A stretch of DNA of 64,000 nucleotides. Source: an uncultured Caulobacteraceae bacterium. GTDB lineage: Bacteria > Pseudomonadota > Alphaproteobacteria > Caulobacterales > TH1-2. This document shows positions 39,053-47,800 of this stretch, one piece after another (position 1 is the stretch's first letter; every line of letters begins with the position of its first letter). The DNA is taken from assembly GCA_937967425.1 (NCBI GenBank), contig CALBST010000301.1:1-64000 (forward strand), in the 5' to 3' direction. The notes beneath the pieces are model-generated. The model did not search any database, had not been told where the DNA came from, and saw nothing but the letters and a program-made list of their open reading frames with translations. The position numbers and the translations under genes are program-made.

Positions 39053-40360
39053 TTAACCGCGCTTGCCGCGCTCGACGTAGTCGCGCTTTGGCGCGCCGGT
39101 ATAGACCTGACGTGGACGGCCGATCTTCTGGCTCTCGTCCTCCATCATCTCGGTCCATTGCGCGATCCAGCCCACCGTGCGCGCCACCGCGAACAGCACC
39201 GTAAACATCGAAGTCGGGAAGCCCATCGCGCGCAGCGTGATGCCCGAATAGAAATCGATATTGGGATAGAGCTTGCGGCTGATGAAATACTCGTCGCTCA
39301 GCGCAATCCGCTCGAGTTCCATGGCGACCTTCAGCGTCGGATTGTCGAGGCCGCCGGTTTCCTTCAGCACGGCGTGGCAGAGCTTCTGCATCGCCTTCGC
39401 GCGCGGATCGTAGTTTTTATAGACGCGGTGCCCGAAGCCCATCAGGCGCACGTCGTCGTTCGGATCTTTCACGCGTTTGATGAACTCGGGGATCTTATCG
39501 ACCGTCCCGATCTCTTCGAGCATGTTGAGCGCTGCCTCATTGGCGCCGCCATGCGCCGGGCCCCAAAGGCAGGCGATGCCCGAGGAGATGCACGCAAACG
39601 GATTGGCGCCCGAAGAGCCGGCGAGACGCACGGTCGACGTCGAAGCATTTTGCTCGTGATCGGCGTGCAGAATGAAGAACACGTCCATCGCGCGCGCCAG
39701 CACCGGATTGACCTTGTAGTCTTCGGCCGGCACCGCAAAGCACTGGCGCAGGAAGTTCGACGCATAGTCGAGCTCGTTGCGCGGCGAAACGAATGGCTGG
39801 CCGATCGAGTATTTGAATGCGCGGGCCGCGATCGTCGGCATCTTCGCAATCAGGCGATGGCTGGCGATGGTGCGTTGCTGCGGATCGTTGATGTCGGTGC
39901 TGTCGTGATAGAAGGCAGCCAGCGCGCCGACCGTGCCGACCATGATCGCCATCGGGTGCGCATCACGGCGGAAGCCTTCGAAGAAGCGATCGAACTGCGA
40001 GTGCAGCATCGTGTGATAGGTGATGTTCTTCTCGAAGCGCTGATACTCCGCTTCGCTCGGCAATTCGCCGTTCGCGAGCAGGTAGCAAACCTCCAGGAAG
40101 TTCGAGTGCTCAGCGAGCTGATCGATCGGGTAGCCGCGATAGAGCAGCACGCCCTCATCGCCATCGATGTAGGTGATCTGGCTTTCGCAGGAGGCGGTCG
40201 AGGTAAAGCCAGGGTCGAAGGTGAAAACGCCCGTTTGCGAATAGAGCTTGCGGATATCGACGACGTCCGGCCCGACCGTGCCGCCATACACCGGCAGCTC
40301 CAGCTGCTTGTTGTTCACGGTGATCGTGGCCGAAGGCTTCTTAATGATTTTGCTTTCCAT
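39053..40360 (-). CDS. gltA: citrate synthase
   Basis: 435 residues, type II (hexameric) citrate synthase length. Active-site blocks are [14 protein letters not shown] and [15 protein letters not shown] (two catalytic histidines), with the acidic residue in the DFYSGI region. It condenses acetyl-CoA and oxaloacetate at the entry of the TCA cycle. It lies 12 bases downstream of gltX in the same direction with GAGGAAG before the ATG, so the two are probably one transcript. A long + strand frame over this gene is a shadow. Confidence 0.98.
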   Translation of the reverse strand: MESKIIKKPSATITVNNKQLELPVYGGTVGPDVVDIRKLYSQTGVFTFDPGFTSTASCESQITYIDGDEGVLLYRGYPIDQLAEHSNFLEVCYLLANGELPSEAEYQRFEKNITYHTMLHSQFDRFFEGFRRDAHPMAIMVGTVGALAAFYHDSTDINDPQQRTIASHRLIAKMPTIAARAFKYSIGQPFVSPRNELDYASNFLRQCFAVPAEDYKVNPVLARAMDVFFILHADHEQNASTSTVRLAGSSGANPFACISSGIACLWGPAHGGANEAALNMLEEIGTVDKIPEFIKRVKDPNDDVRLMGFGHRVYKNYDPRAKAMQKLCHAVLKETGGLDNPTLKVAMELERIALSDEYFISRKLYPNIDFYSGITLRAMGFPTSMFTVLFAVARTVGWIAQWTEMMEDESQKIGRPRQVYTGAPKRDYVERGKRG

Positions 40361-40372
40361 CGCCGAACTTCC

Positions 40373-41761
40373 TCAAACTTGATCCGCGATCCGCGCCAAC
40401 GCTTCCTCACGGCCTAACAATTCCAGCGTCTGGCCCAGGTCCGGAGAAGGTGTGCCGCCCGTGAGCGCCGCCCTCAAACCTGGGCCGATTTGTCCTAAGC
40501 CAACGCCCTCGCTGGTAGCGAAAGCCTTAAGCGCGCTGCCAAGTGATACATGGTCCCACGATGGCTCTTTTTCGAGCGCGACACGCAGGCGCGAAAGACG
40601 TGGCTTGAAGTCGTCGTTGAGCAGCTTTTTCGCTGCGTCGTCAAGCGTTAGCGGTCGTTTCGCCAAAACGAAGCGCGCCTGTTCTGCAAGCTCCGGAATG
40701 GTCTTTGCCCGCTTTTTCAGCACGGGGATGGCGCGCGCCAAAGCAGCGGCCGAGTCGTCGCTCAAAGGCGCATCACCGCGCGCCTTCATGTGCTCTTCGA
40801 CGAGGCGTGTCACACGCGCGTCATCCGCCAAAGCAAGGAAGTGCGCGTTGACGGAATCGAGCTTCTTGAAATCGAGACGAGAGGGCGCTTTGCCGATCTG
40901 GCCGATCTCGAACTGTGGCGCCGCTTCTTCTTTGGTGAGAATCTCATCGTGCCCCGGGCTCCAGCCCAGCCGCATGAGGTACGCGTTCATCGCTTCTGGC
41001 AAATAGCCCATGTCGCGCCACTCGTGCACGGCCTGGGCGCCATGGCGCTTCGAGAGCTTCTTGCCGTCCTCACCGTGGATGAGCGGGACGTGCGCAAACA
41101 GCGGCGGCGTCCAATCCATCGCACGATAAATCACGATCTGACGCGCGGCATTGGTGAGGTGGTCATCGCCGCGGATCACATGCGTGACGCCCATGTCGTA
41201 ATCGTCGACCACGACTGAAAGCATGTACGTCGGATTCCCGTCCGCCCGCAGCATCACCAGGTCATCGATATCGCGCGCCTTGATGCGCACGTCGCCTTGT
41301 ATGAGGTCTGCGTTGACGACCTCGCCGTCATCGGGCGCTCGCAGGCGGACTGTGAACGGCGCGTCCGGCGAAGGCGGCGCCTTGCCATCACGATAGGGCG
41401 ATCGAATAGCGCGGCCTTCGGCGTGCGCCAGATTACGCTGCTCTTCCTGTTCCTCGGCCGTCATGTAGCAGCGGAACGCCGTGCCGCGCGCGATCATCTC
41501 CTCGGCCGCTTCGCGGTGCCGCGGCGCGCGCGCGAACTGATAAATGGTCTGGCCGTCGTGCTTGAGACCGAGCCATTCCATGCCGTCGAGGATGGCCGCG
41601 ATCGCCTCTGGCGTGGAGCGGGCGCGGTCCGTGTCCTCGATCCGCAGCAGGAAGGTGCCGCCCATCTTCTTGGCGAACAGCCAGTTGAAAAGGGCCGTGC
41701 GCGCGCCTCCGATATGGAGGTAGCCTGTGGGAGAAGGGGCGAAGCGTGTGACGACGCTCAT
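40373..41761 (-). CDS. gltX: glutamyl-tRNA synthetase
   Basis: 462 residues, class I synthetase with the HIGH motif in RFAPSPTGYLHIGGART (near residue 15) and a KMSKS-like KKLSKRHG. It charges tRNA-Glu. The open frame extends upstream to 41806, but the ATG at 41761 gives the normal N-terminus. The 5' end overlaps the start of comEC on the other strand. The order lpxB-gltA-gltX-comEC-lexA is the common alphaproteobacterial one. Confidence 0.97.
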   Translation of the reverse strand: MSVVTRFAPSPTGYLHIGGARTALFNWLFAKKMGGTFLLRIEDTDRARSTPEAIAAILDGMEWLGLKHDGQTIYQFARAPRHREAAEEMIARGTAFRCYMTAEEQEEQRNLAHAEGRAIRSPYRDGKAPPSPDAPFTVRLRAPDDGEVVNADLIQGDVRIKARDIDDLVMLRADGNPTYMLSVVVDDYDMGVTHVIRGDDHLTNAARQIVIYRAMDWTPPLFAHVPLIHGEDGKKLSKRHGAQAVHEWRDMGYLPEAMNAYLMRLGWSPGHDEILTKEEAAPQFEIGQIGKAPSRLDFKKLDSVNAHFLALADDARVTRLVEEHMKARGDAPLSDDSAAALARAIPVLKKRAKTIPELAEQARFVLAKRPLTLDDAAKKLLNDDFKPRLSRLRVALEKEPSWDHVSLGSALKAFATSEGVGLGQIGPGLRAALTGGTPSPDLGQTLELLGREEALARIADQV

Positions 41762-43952
41762 CGGGGGGAATTCGGCAGGGTGGTCAAAGCGCGCGCGTGG
41801 TAGCACGCGTCTGGCGCTTTCTCCTAGCCGCGCCCTGGAAGCCGTCTGGGCGCTTCAGCGCGACCGCTGGATCCTCTGGCTGGCGCCCGCCATGATGGCC
41901 GGCTGCGCGACTTGGCTGTTGGCGCCAGCCGACCCGCCCATCTGGCTTGGCGCCGCCGCGTTCGTTCTTGGGATCGCCGCCAGCTTTGGGCTCGCGGCGC
42001 TGCCGCATGCGCGTCCAACCGGCTGGCAAATCACGCTGCGTCGATGTCTGGGTGGGCTCTGCGCGCTCATCGCCGCCGCCGGTCTCGGCGCCATCGCGGC
42101 GCAAGTCCGGACCGCCGTGGTCGCCCAGCCGGCGATCCCGGTGAGCGAGGAACCACGCGCCGTCGAAGGCTGGGTCGTCGCCAACGAGATCAACGACAAC
42201 GGTCCGCGCCTTCGCTTGCTCGTGCGCAGCATCGAAGGCGTCGCCGATCCGCCCCGTTACGTCCGCATGTCGGTCGCGGAAGCGGGACTGCTCACGCCTG
42301 GCCGCGCCGCACGCTGCTTCGGCGTGCTGGGGCCACCCGCAGGTCCGATGGCGCCTGGCGCCTACGACTTCGCACGCCGCGCCTATTTCGAACGGCTCGG
42401 CGCCACAGGCTTCGCCTTCGGCCGTTGCCGCCCGGAGAACTTCGAACCACCGAATGCATGGCTCGACCGCCAACGCCTGCAGCTCGCCGCGATGCGCAGC
42501 GATCTCTCCGCATCAATCCAGGACGCCGCGCCGGGAAGAGGCGGCGCCATCGCCGCCGCCCTGATCTCCGGCGACCGCAGCGCCATCGACCGCGACACCA
42601 ACGAAATCCTGTTCAACGCCGGCCTCGGGCATTTGCTCTCCGTCTCCGGCATTCACATGAGCATCGTCGGCGGCCTGGTGTTTGCGCTGCTGCTCTGGGG
42701 CCTCTCGCTGATTTCGCCGCTTGCGTTGCGCTTTCCAGTCAAGAAGCTCGCCGCGATCGGCGCGCTGTTTGCGGTGCTCGCTTATCTCATCGTCTCCGGC
42801 ATCAACGTGCCGGCGCTGCGTTCTTTCATCATGGCTGCCGTCGCCTTCGGCGCGATCCTCCTGGATCGTCCAGCGATCTCGATGCGGGGCCTCGGGCTTG
42901 CTGCTTTCATCGTCGTGCTGCTGTTTCCGGAATCGGTTCTCGAACCCGGCTTCCAGATGTCGTTTGCCGCGACCATGGCGCTCGTCGCGCTCTTCGAAAT
43001 GCTGAAGCGCGCCCCGCACGAACCGGCCTTGCCCACGCCCGGGCCGCTCATCGGCGCCATGCAATGGGCCGTGAAGGGCGTGGGCGGCGTCATTCTCATC
43101 GCCTTTGTCGCCGGCCTCGCGACCGACCCGTTCGCGATCTACCACTTCCAACGTTTCGCGCTCTATTCGCTGCCCGCGAATCTTCTCGCCGAACCCATTT
43201 TGTCCTTCATTGTCGCGCCCGCCGCGATCCTCGCCGCCGTGCTCACGCCGTTCGGTCTGGGAGACCCCGCGCTACAAGCCATGGCCAGCGGCCTCGATCT
43301 CATCGCCGCCATCGGCCAGACCTTCGGCGAGCGGCCTGAGGCGATCCGGGCTGTGCCAAAGCCATCGGAAGTTTCGTTTCTCGTCTGCGTATTGGCGCTC
43401 ACTTGGGCTTGCCTGTGGCGTGGCGCATTGCGTTGGTTCAGCGTGCCGATCTTTCTAGTGAGCGTCGCGCTCTATGTCGCGACGCCTCGACCGGTGGCCG
43501 CGTTCGACGCCGATCTGCGCGCCATCTTTGTGCGCGAGCCTGATCGCTGGACGCTGCTTGCGGGCAGTGGGCGCTCCGCTTACGCACGCGAGCGGCTCGG
43601 CGCCATGCTCGGCCTCACACCCGCAGAAACCGAACGCCTCGCGCCACCCGAAGCCTGCGGCGAAGCGCTCTGCCAATGGCAGACGAGCCAACGTGCAATC
43701 TTCTTCGTTCGCGACGCAGCCGCCTTTGAACGCGCCTGCGCGCCGCGCGCTATCGTCATCGCCGAAACGGAAACGCCCGCGGACTATGCCATACGCTGCC
43801 AACTGGCCGCGCTCATCACCCGAGAGAGCATTGCGCGACTCGGCGGCGCCACGATCACCGAAACCCCGGTCGGCCCACGCATCGCCCGCGCTTGGCCGCA
43901 AGAGATAGAGCGCCCCTGGACGCCGCGAGTTCGAACAGCAGAGCGCGAGTAA
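41727..43952 (+). CDS. comEC: ComEC/Rec2-family DNA uptake channel protein
   Basis: 741 residues: N-terminal helices, a DUF4131-like OB region (about 140-260), then the competence domain with LLSVSGIHMSIVGG and GINVPALRSFIMA, many transmembrane helices, and a C-terminal domain. There is no clear metallo-beta-lactamase HxHxDH motif at the C-terminus, so that domain is reduced. ComEC passes single-stranded DNA across the inner membrane in natural transformation. I take the GTG at 41727 (GGAGG six bases upstream); GTG 41748 is an alternative. Either start lies inside the 5' end of gltX on the opposite strand. Confidence 0.88.
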   Translation: MGEGAKRVTTLIGGNSAGWSKRARGSTRLALSPSRALEAVWALQRDRWILWLAPAMMAGCATWLLAPADPPIWLGAAAFVLGIAASFGLAALPHARPTGWQITLRRCLGGLCALIAAAGLGAIAAQVRTAVVAQPAIPVSEEPRAVEGWVVANEINDNGPRLRLLVRSIEGVADPPRYVRMSVAEAGLLTPGRAARCFGVLGPPAGPMAPGAYDFARRAYFERLGATGFAFGRCRPENFEPPNAWLDRQRLQLAAMRSDLSASIQDAAPGRGGAIAAALISGDRSAIDRDTNEILFNAGLGHLLSVSGIHMSIVGGLVFALLLWGLSLISPLALRFPVKKLAAIGALFAVLAYLIVSGINVPALRSFIMAAVAFGAILLDRPAISMRGLGLAAFIVVLLFPESVLEPGFQMSFAATMALVALFEMLKRAPHEPALPTPGPLIGAMQWAVKGVGGVILIAFVAGLATDPFAIYHFQRFALYSLPANLLAEPILSFIVAPAAILAAVLTPFGLGDPALQAMASGLDLIAAIGQTFGERPEAIRAVPKPSEVSFLVCVLALTWACLWRGALRWFSVPIFLVSVALYVATPRPVAAFDADLRAIFVREPDRWTLLAGSGRSAYARERLGAMLGLTPAETERLAPPEACGEALCQWQTSQRAIFFVRDAAAFERACAPRAIVIAETETPADYAIRCQLAALITRESIARLGGATITETPVGPRIARAWPQEIERPWTPRVRTAERE

Positions 43953-43955
43953 CGC

Positions 43956-44639
43956 CTACGAGTAGCGGCGGATCATCGCCACCAACTTGCCCTGCACGCG
44001 CACGCGATCGGGACCAAAGATCCGCGTCTCGTACGCCGGGTTCGCCGCTTCCAGCGCAATCGAATTGCCGCGCTTGCGCAGCCGCTTCAGCGTCGCTTCC
44101 TCGTTGTCGACCAGTGCGACGACAATATCGCCGCTGTCGGCCGTCTCGGAGCGCTTAATGATCACGACATCGCCGTCCAGGATGCCGGCCTGGATCATCG
44201 AGTCGCCTTTGACTTCGAGCGCGAAGTGATCGCCTGAGCCCAGCAAATCTTCCGGCGGCGTGATGCGCCCGACTTCGGATTGGATCGCCTCGATCGGCAC
44301 ACCGGCGGCGATTTGACCAAGAATGGGGATGCCCGCGCCATTGCCGCCGCCGTTCGAGCGGCCTTCACCGACAACCGACGGCCTAAATGATTGCCGCCCC
44401 TTTGGCGGCGCCGCGGGCGCTGCGCTATCGGGCAGTTTCAACACTTCGAGCGCCCGCGCCCGGTGGGGCAGGCGGCGCAGGAAACCGCGCTCCTCGAGCG
44501 CTGTAATCAACCGGTGGATGCCCGACTTGGACGCCAGGTCGAGCGCCTCCTTCATCTCGTCGAAGGAGGGCGAAACGCCCGTCTCTTTGATCCGCTCGTG
44601 GATGTAGAGCAGCAGTTCTTTTTGTTTCGCTGTCAGCAT
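43956..44639 (-). CDS. lexA: SOS response repressor LexA
   Basis: 227 residues: winged helix at the N-terminus ([20 protein letters not shown]...[11 protein letters not shown]), a linker, and the S24 peptidase domain with cleavage bond Ala112-Gly113 (IAAGVP), nucleophile Ser147 (GDSM) and Lys185. It represses DNA repair genes and cleaves itself when RecA is active. An SOS box lies in its promoter. It converges on comEC with three bases between the stops. Confidence 0.97.
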   Translation of the reverse strand: MLTAKQKELLLYIHERIKETGVSPSFDEMKEALDLASKSGIHRLITALEERGFLRRLPHRARALEVLKLPDSAAPAAPPKGRQSFRPSVVGEGRSNGGGNGAGIPILGQIAAGVPIEAIQSEVGRITPPEDLLGSGDHFALEVKGDSMIQAGILDGDVVIIKRSETADSGDIVVALVDNEEATLKRLRKRGNSIALEAANPAYETRIFGPDRVRVQGKLVAMIRRYS

Positions 44640-44669
44640 GACCTGGGACCAAATGGTGAACGATATCGC

Positions 44670-44684
44670 GTTCTATATCCGTTC
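44670..44684. promoter_or_regulatory. LexA (SOS) box, direct-repeat type
   Basis: GTTC-TATATCC-GTTC matches the alphaproteobacterial LexA operator GTTC-N7-GTTC exactly on the + strand. It begins 30 bases upstream of the lexA start and overlaps the -10 of its candidate promoter, as expected for self-repression. Confidence 0.85.
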
Positions 44685-44699
44685 CAAGGGTCGGGTCAA
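44672..44699 (-). promoter_or_regulatory. candidate lexA promoter
   Basis: On the - strand TTGACC (44694-44699), a 16-base spacer and TATAGA (44672-44677). The SOS box covers the -10 and part of the spacer, so bound LexA would block the polymerase. Confidence 0.6.
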
Positions 44700-44710
44700 G
44701 TCCAGTTTAG

Positions 44711-45490
44711 TTAACGGCCAAGTAGTGCTTTCGTCGCTGCTTCAACATCATCTTGGCGCATCAAACTCTCACCCACGAGAAACGCGCGCGCCCCCGCCGC
44801 AGACAAACGCACGATATCTTCGTGCGTGAAAATGCCGGACTCTGAGACAAGCAAAACGTCTGCAGGCGCCATCGCCGCTAAACGCTCGGTGACGCCGAGA
44901 TCGGTCTCGAAGGTCGCAAGCGATCGGTTGTTTACGCCGATGAGCTTGAACCCCATGCGCAACGCCCGCGCCATTTCGCGCTCGTCGTGGACTTCAACGA
45001 GCGCATCCATCTCGAACGCCTCAGCTGCATCGTTGAGATCCGACGCTAAAGCGTCATCCACCGCCGCCATGATGATCAAAATCGCATCGGCGCCGATCGC
45101 GCGGCTCTCCGCGATTTGCCATTCGTCGATCATGAAGTCCTTGCGCAGCACCGGCAAAGCACATGCCTTGCGCGCGGCGATCAGGAAGTCCTCATGCCCT
45201 TGAAAGCTGGGCGCATCCGTCAGCACTGAAAGGCAGGCGGCGCCGCCGTCGGCATAGTCCAGCGCCAATTCCGGCGGATCGAAATCCGCCCGGATAAGTC
45301 CTTTCGACGGGCTTGCCTTCTTGATTTCAGCGATGAGGGCAGGGCCGTCACTCTCTCGAAGAGCGCGTACAAAGCCGCGTGGCCGCGTCTGCTTGCGGAT
45401 CGCGGCATCGAGCGCCTCCTGCGCCAACGCCTTTTTCCGCGCCGCCACCTCGTCGCGCTTGTAGGCGATGATCTTCTCCAGCACGCTCAT
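44711..45490 (-). CDS. trpC: indole-3-glycerol phosphate synthase
   Basis: 259 residues, TIM barrel. [29 protein letters not shown] and [15 protein letters not shown] carry the catalytic lysines and glutamates. It closes the indole ring in tryptophan synthesis. The ATG overlaps the trpD stop. In many Alphaproteobacteria moaC and moeA follow; here lexA comes next, 71 bases away. Confidence 0.97.
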   Translation of the reverse strand: MSVLEKIIAYKRDEVAARKKALAQEALDAAIRKQTRPRGFVRALRESDGPALIAEIKKASPSKGLIRADFDPPELALDYADGGAACLSVLTDAPSFQGHEDFLIAARKACALPVLRKDFMIDEWQIAESRAIGADAILIIMAAVDDALASDLNDAAEAFEMDALVEVHDEREMARALRMGFKLIGVNNRSLATFETDLGVTERLAAMAPADVLLVSESGIFTHEDIVRLSAAGARAFLVGESLMRQDDVEAATKALLGR

Positions 45491-46497
45491 GCCGCGCTCC
45501 GCGTCACATCTACGAGCTTCTCCAGCGCCGCACGCGCCGCACCGCTATCCAGCGAGTGCTCGGCGATCGGCCGGGCTTCGAGGATATCCACGGCCCTCCC
45601 TGCCACAACCAGCGCCGCCGCCGCGTTCAGCGTCACCGCCGCGCGGTGTCCCGGACGCCCGCGTCCCGCCAAGAGGTCGCGCATTTCCGCGGCGTTCTCC
45701 TCCGCGGCGCCGCCGCGAATATCCGGATTGATCTCGGCATCGACGCTTGCGCGCACCATCGTCACCGCGCCGCGATCGAGCACAGCCACGTTGTTCGCCT
45801 CACGATGCTGCGCACTCAATTCATCCAGCCCGCCGGCTCCATGCACGACCCAAGCCTTCTCGCAGCCAAGCTCGTTGAGCGCGCCCGCGACCGGCTCCAG
45901 AAAATCTGAACTGAACACACCCATGAGCTGCCGCTTTACCCCGGCCGGGTTTGAAAGCGGTCCGAGCAAATTGAAGATTGTGCGCTTTCCCAGCTCGCGG
46001 CGCGCCAAAGCTACATGCCGCATCGCCGGGTGATGGTTCTGCGCAAACAGAAACGCCACGCCAGCTTCACGCAGCGCACGCTCCAGCGCCGGCAGATCCG
46101 CCGTCAGCTTCACGCCGAGCGCTTCCAGCACATCCGCCGCGCCAGACTTCGAACTCATCGCCCGGTTGCCATGCTTGGCCACCGGCACGCCGCAGCCGGC
46201 GACCACAAATGCAACCGCCGTCGAGATATTGAGCGTATGCGCGCCATCGCCGCCGGTGCCGCACACATCGATGGCGCCCGCCGGCGCCTCAACTCGCACC
46301 ATCCGCGAACGCAACGCCCGCGCACCCGCCGCAATCAGCGGCGCGTGCCCCATCAGCGGCGTCGTCAGCGTCAGGAATTGCTTGATCTCCTCATGCTGGG
46401 CGAGCCCATCCATGATCTCGCTGAAAGCGCCATCGATGTCGGAGGCCTGCACCGCCGCGCCATCGCGCAGCGAAGCGAGCGTTGCGGACAAGCTCAT
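45487..46497 (-). CDS. trpD: anthranilate phosphoribosyltransferase
   Basis: 336 residues. The PRPP-binding motif CGTGGDG (79-85), KHGNR (108-112) and the helical N-terminal dimer domain are typical. It transfers phosphoribose to anthranilate. A longer frame to 46911 is the trpG region read in another frame; the ATG at 46497 overlaps the trpG stop and gives the family length. Confidence 0.97.
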   Translation of the reverse strand: MSLSATLASLRDGAAVQASDIDGAFSEIMDGLAQHEEIKQFLTLTTPLMGHAPLIAAGARALRSRMVRVEAPAGAIDVCGTGGDGAHTLNISTAVAFVVAGCGVPVAKHGNRAMSSKSGAADVLEALGVKLTADLPALERALREAGVAFLFAQNHHPAMRHVALARRELGKRTIFNLLGPLSNPAGVKRQLMGVFSSDFLEPVAGALNELGCEKAWVVHGAGGLDELSAQHREANNVAVLDRGAVTMVRASVDAEINPDIRGGAAEENAAEMRDLLAGRGRPGHRAAVTLNAAAALVVAGRAVDILEARPIAEHSLDSGAARAALEKLVDVTRSAA

Positions 46498-47069
46498 CGC
46501 AGCCCCGCCGCGCTCAGAAAATTCCCGACAATCGCGTGCCCATGCTCCGACGCGATCGATTCCGGATGAAACTGCACGCCAAACACTGGCCGCGCCTTGT
46601 GCGAGAGCCCCATCACTTCGCCATCCGCCGTCTCCGCGTCGATGACCAGTTCCGCCGGAAATGTCGCCCGCTTCACCGCCAGCGAGTGATAGCGCGTCGC
46701 CCGAAACGGGGAGGGCAGGCCGCGAAACACCCCCCCGCCACGATGCGTCACCTCGGACACTTTGCCGTGCATGATCTCCTGTGCGCGCACCACATCGCCG
46801 CCGAACGCTTGTCCCATCGCCTGGTGACCCAAGCACACGCCGAACATGGGCAGATCGTCCGGCGCCTTCGCCAACAGCTCCAAGCAAATGCCGGCTTCGT
46901 TCGGCGTACACGGCCCTGGCGATAAGATCACCGCCTTCGGCTTCTTCTTCAGCACGTCGGTGACCGTCAGCGCATCGTTGCGCACCACCTCGGCTCGCAC
47001 GCCAAAGTCCTCGACGTAATGGACGAGGTTATAAACAAAGCTGTCGTAATTATCGATGACGAGGATCAT
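46494..47069 (-). CDS. trpG: anthranilate synthase glutamine amidotransferase component
   Basis: 191 residues, class I amidotransferase. Catalytic Cys79 in FGVCLGHQ, and His168/Glu170 in QFHPES complete the triad; LSPGPCTPNEAG is the oxyanion region. It supplies ammonia to TrpE (and often to 4-amino-4-deoxychorismate synthase). It is separated from trpE by a secreted-protein gene and a terminator, so trpGDC form their own transcription unit. Confidence 0.97.
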   Translation of the reverse strand: MILVIDNYDSFVYNLVHYVEDFGVRAEVVRNDALTVTDVLKKKPKAVILSPGPCTPNEAGICLELLAKAPDDLPMFGVCLGHQAMGQAFGGDVVRAQEIMHGKVSEVTHRGGGVFRGLPSPFRATRYHSLAVKRATFPAELVIDAETADGEVMGLSHKARPVFGVQFHPESIASEHGHAIVGNFLSAAGLR

Positions 47070-47119
47070 GGGGCAGGCGGCCTCAAGGCAAGCGGAAGAC
47101 GAGCAGGTTCAAACAGTCG

Positions 47120-47158
47120 TCAAACGCGCCATCGTGCGGAGGCCAGCCAGAGCATCAT
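47120..47158 (-). promoter_or_regulatory. candidate trp leader peptide upstream of trpG
   Basis: A 12-codon frame, MMLWLASARWRV, with two tryptophan codons ends 50 bases before the trpG start. Tryptophan-rich leader peptides upstream of trp genes control attenuation in other bacteria. No good ribosome-binding site and no terminator with a T run is visible between this frame and trpG, so chance is a real alternative. Confidence 0.25.
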
Positions 47159-47193
47159 CCGGTGCAACCTAGCCCAGCGCCGGCGCAAAAGAA

Positions 47194-47219
47194 ATGGCGA
47201 GACCTCGCGGTCTCGCCAT
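47194..47219. terminator. bidirectional rho-independent terminator
   Basis: ATGGCGAGACC (47194-47204), loop TCGC, GGTCTCGCCAT (47209-47219): a perfect 11 bp stem. CCTTTT follows on the + strand, and TTCTTTT on the - strand. It ends the secreted-protein transcript coming from the - strand and insulates trpG. Confidence 0.85.
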
Positions 47220-47243
47220 CCTTTTCAGGCGAATCTCGGGCCG

Positions 47244-47681
47244 TTAGCGGCCTGGCCCCAACTGCAGCGCCGCCAGTTGCGCGCGGTTCAGGTCGTCGGT
47301 CGTGTAGCGTCCGTCAGCGACAGCCGTTTGCACGGGCTCCGGCAATTCCGCTGAGACTTCGGCGGCTGACTCAGCCGTGCCGGTAGCGCCAGTTTGGGAC
47401 GCGGCGACTTGCGGCGAGGCTTCAGCTTCCGCGCTGATCGTCGCGCCGGCGCCTTCGGTTGTTTCAATGGCAGCTTCGGCCGTCTCAGACGCCTGTGTGG
47501 TTGCTTCCTCTGCTGCTTCGGTCGTCGGATCAGTCACCGTTGCGGTGTTCGTCTGCGCCTGGGATTGAACTTGAGGCGAGATCGTCCCTTGCGCTGTGGC
47601 GTCGACTTGCGCGAACGCCGGCGCGGCAAAAGCGAGCGCGGCGGTTGCCGTTGAGGCGATGAGCAGTTTCTTCATGTTCAT
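47244..47681 (-). CDS. secreted Ala/Glu/Thr-rich protein between trpE and trpG
   Basis: 145 residues: signal peptide MNMKKLLIASTATAALAFAA with cleavage near AFA-QV (residue 25), then a low-complexity stretch rich in Ala, Thr, Glu and Gln, and a short conserved-looking C-terminus (TAVADGRYTTDDLNRAQLAAL). I use the ATG at 47681 with GGAG just upstream; another Met two residues later is possible. The frame open to 47816 upstream has no signal peptide. No family recognised. Its 3' end has a strong terminator, so it is probably a single-gene unit. Confidence 0.75.
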   Translation of the reverse strand: MNMKKLLIASTATAALAFAAPAFAQVDATAQGTISPQVQSQAQTNTATVTDPTTEAAEEATTQASETAEAAIETTEGAGATISAEAEASPQVAASQTGATGTAESAAEVSAELPEPVQTAVADGRYTTDDLNRAQLAALQLGPGR

Positions 47682-47800
47682 TGTCTCCGAGCATGCTGGA
47701 GGGAGGTTCCAGCTTTGAAAGGACGGGGACAAACGCGCGATCCCTCGGTTCGGGGCCACGGAACTTCGCTTAAATGACTGTAAGCGCGGAACCTGCGCCG

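Noticed and set aside
39158..40417. 419-codon + strand frame opposite gltA
   Set aside because: It is the antisense shadow of a highly conserved citrate synthase; Arg/His/Asp-rich composition with no family pattern and no ribosome-binding site.
41912..43339. 475-codon + strand frame inside comEC
   Set aside because: Very Arg-rich alternative frame of a membrane-protein gene, no start signal.
46498..46911. N-terminal extension of trpD
   Set aside because: The extension is the trpG gene read in another frame; the ATG at 46497 gives the standard protein.
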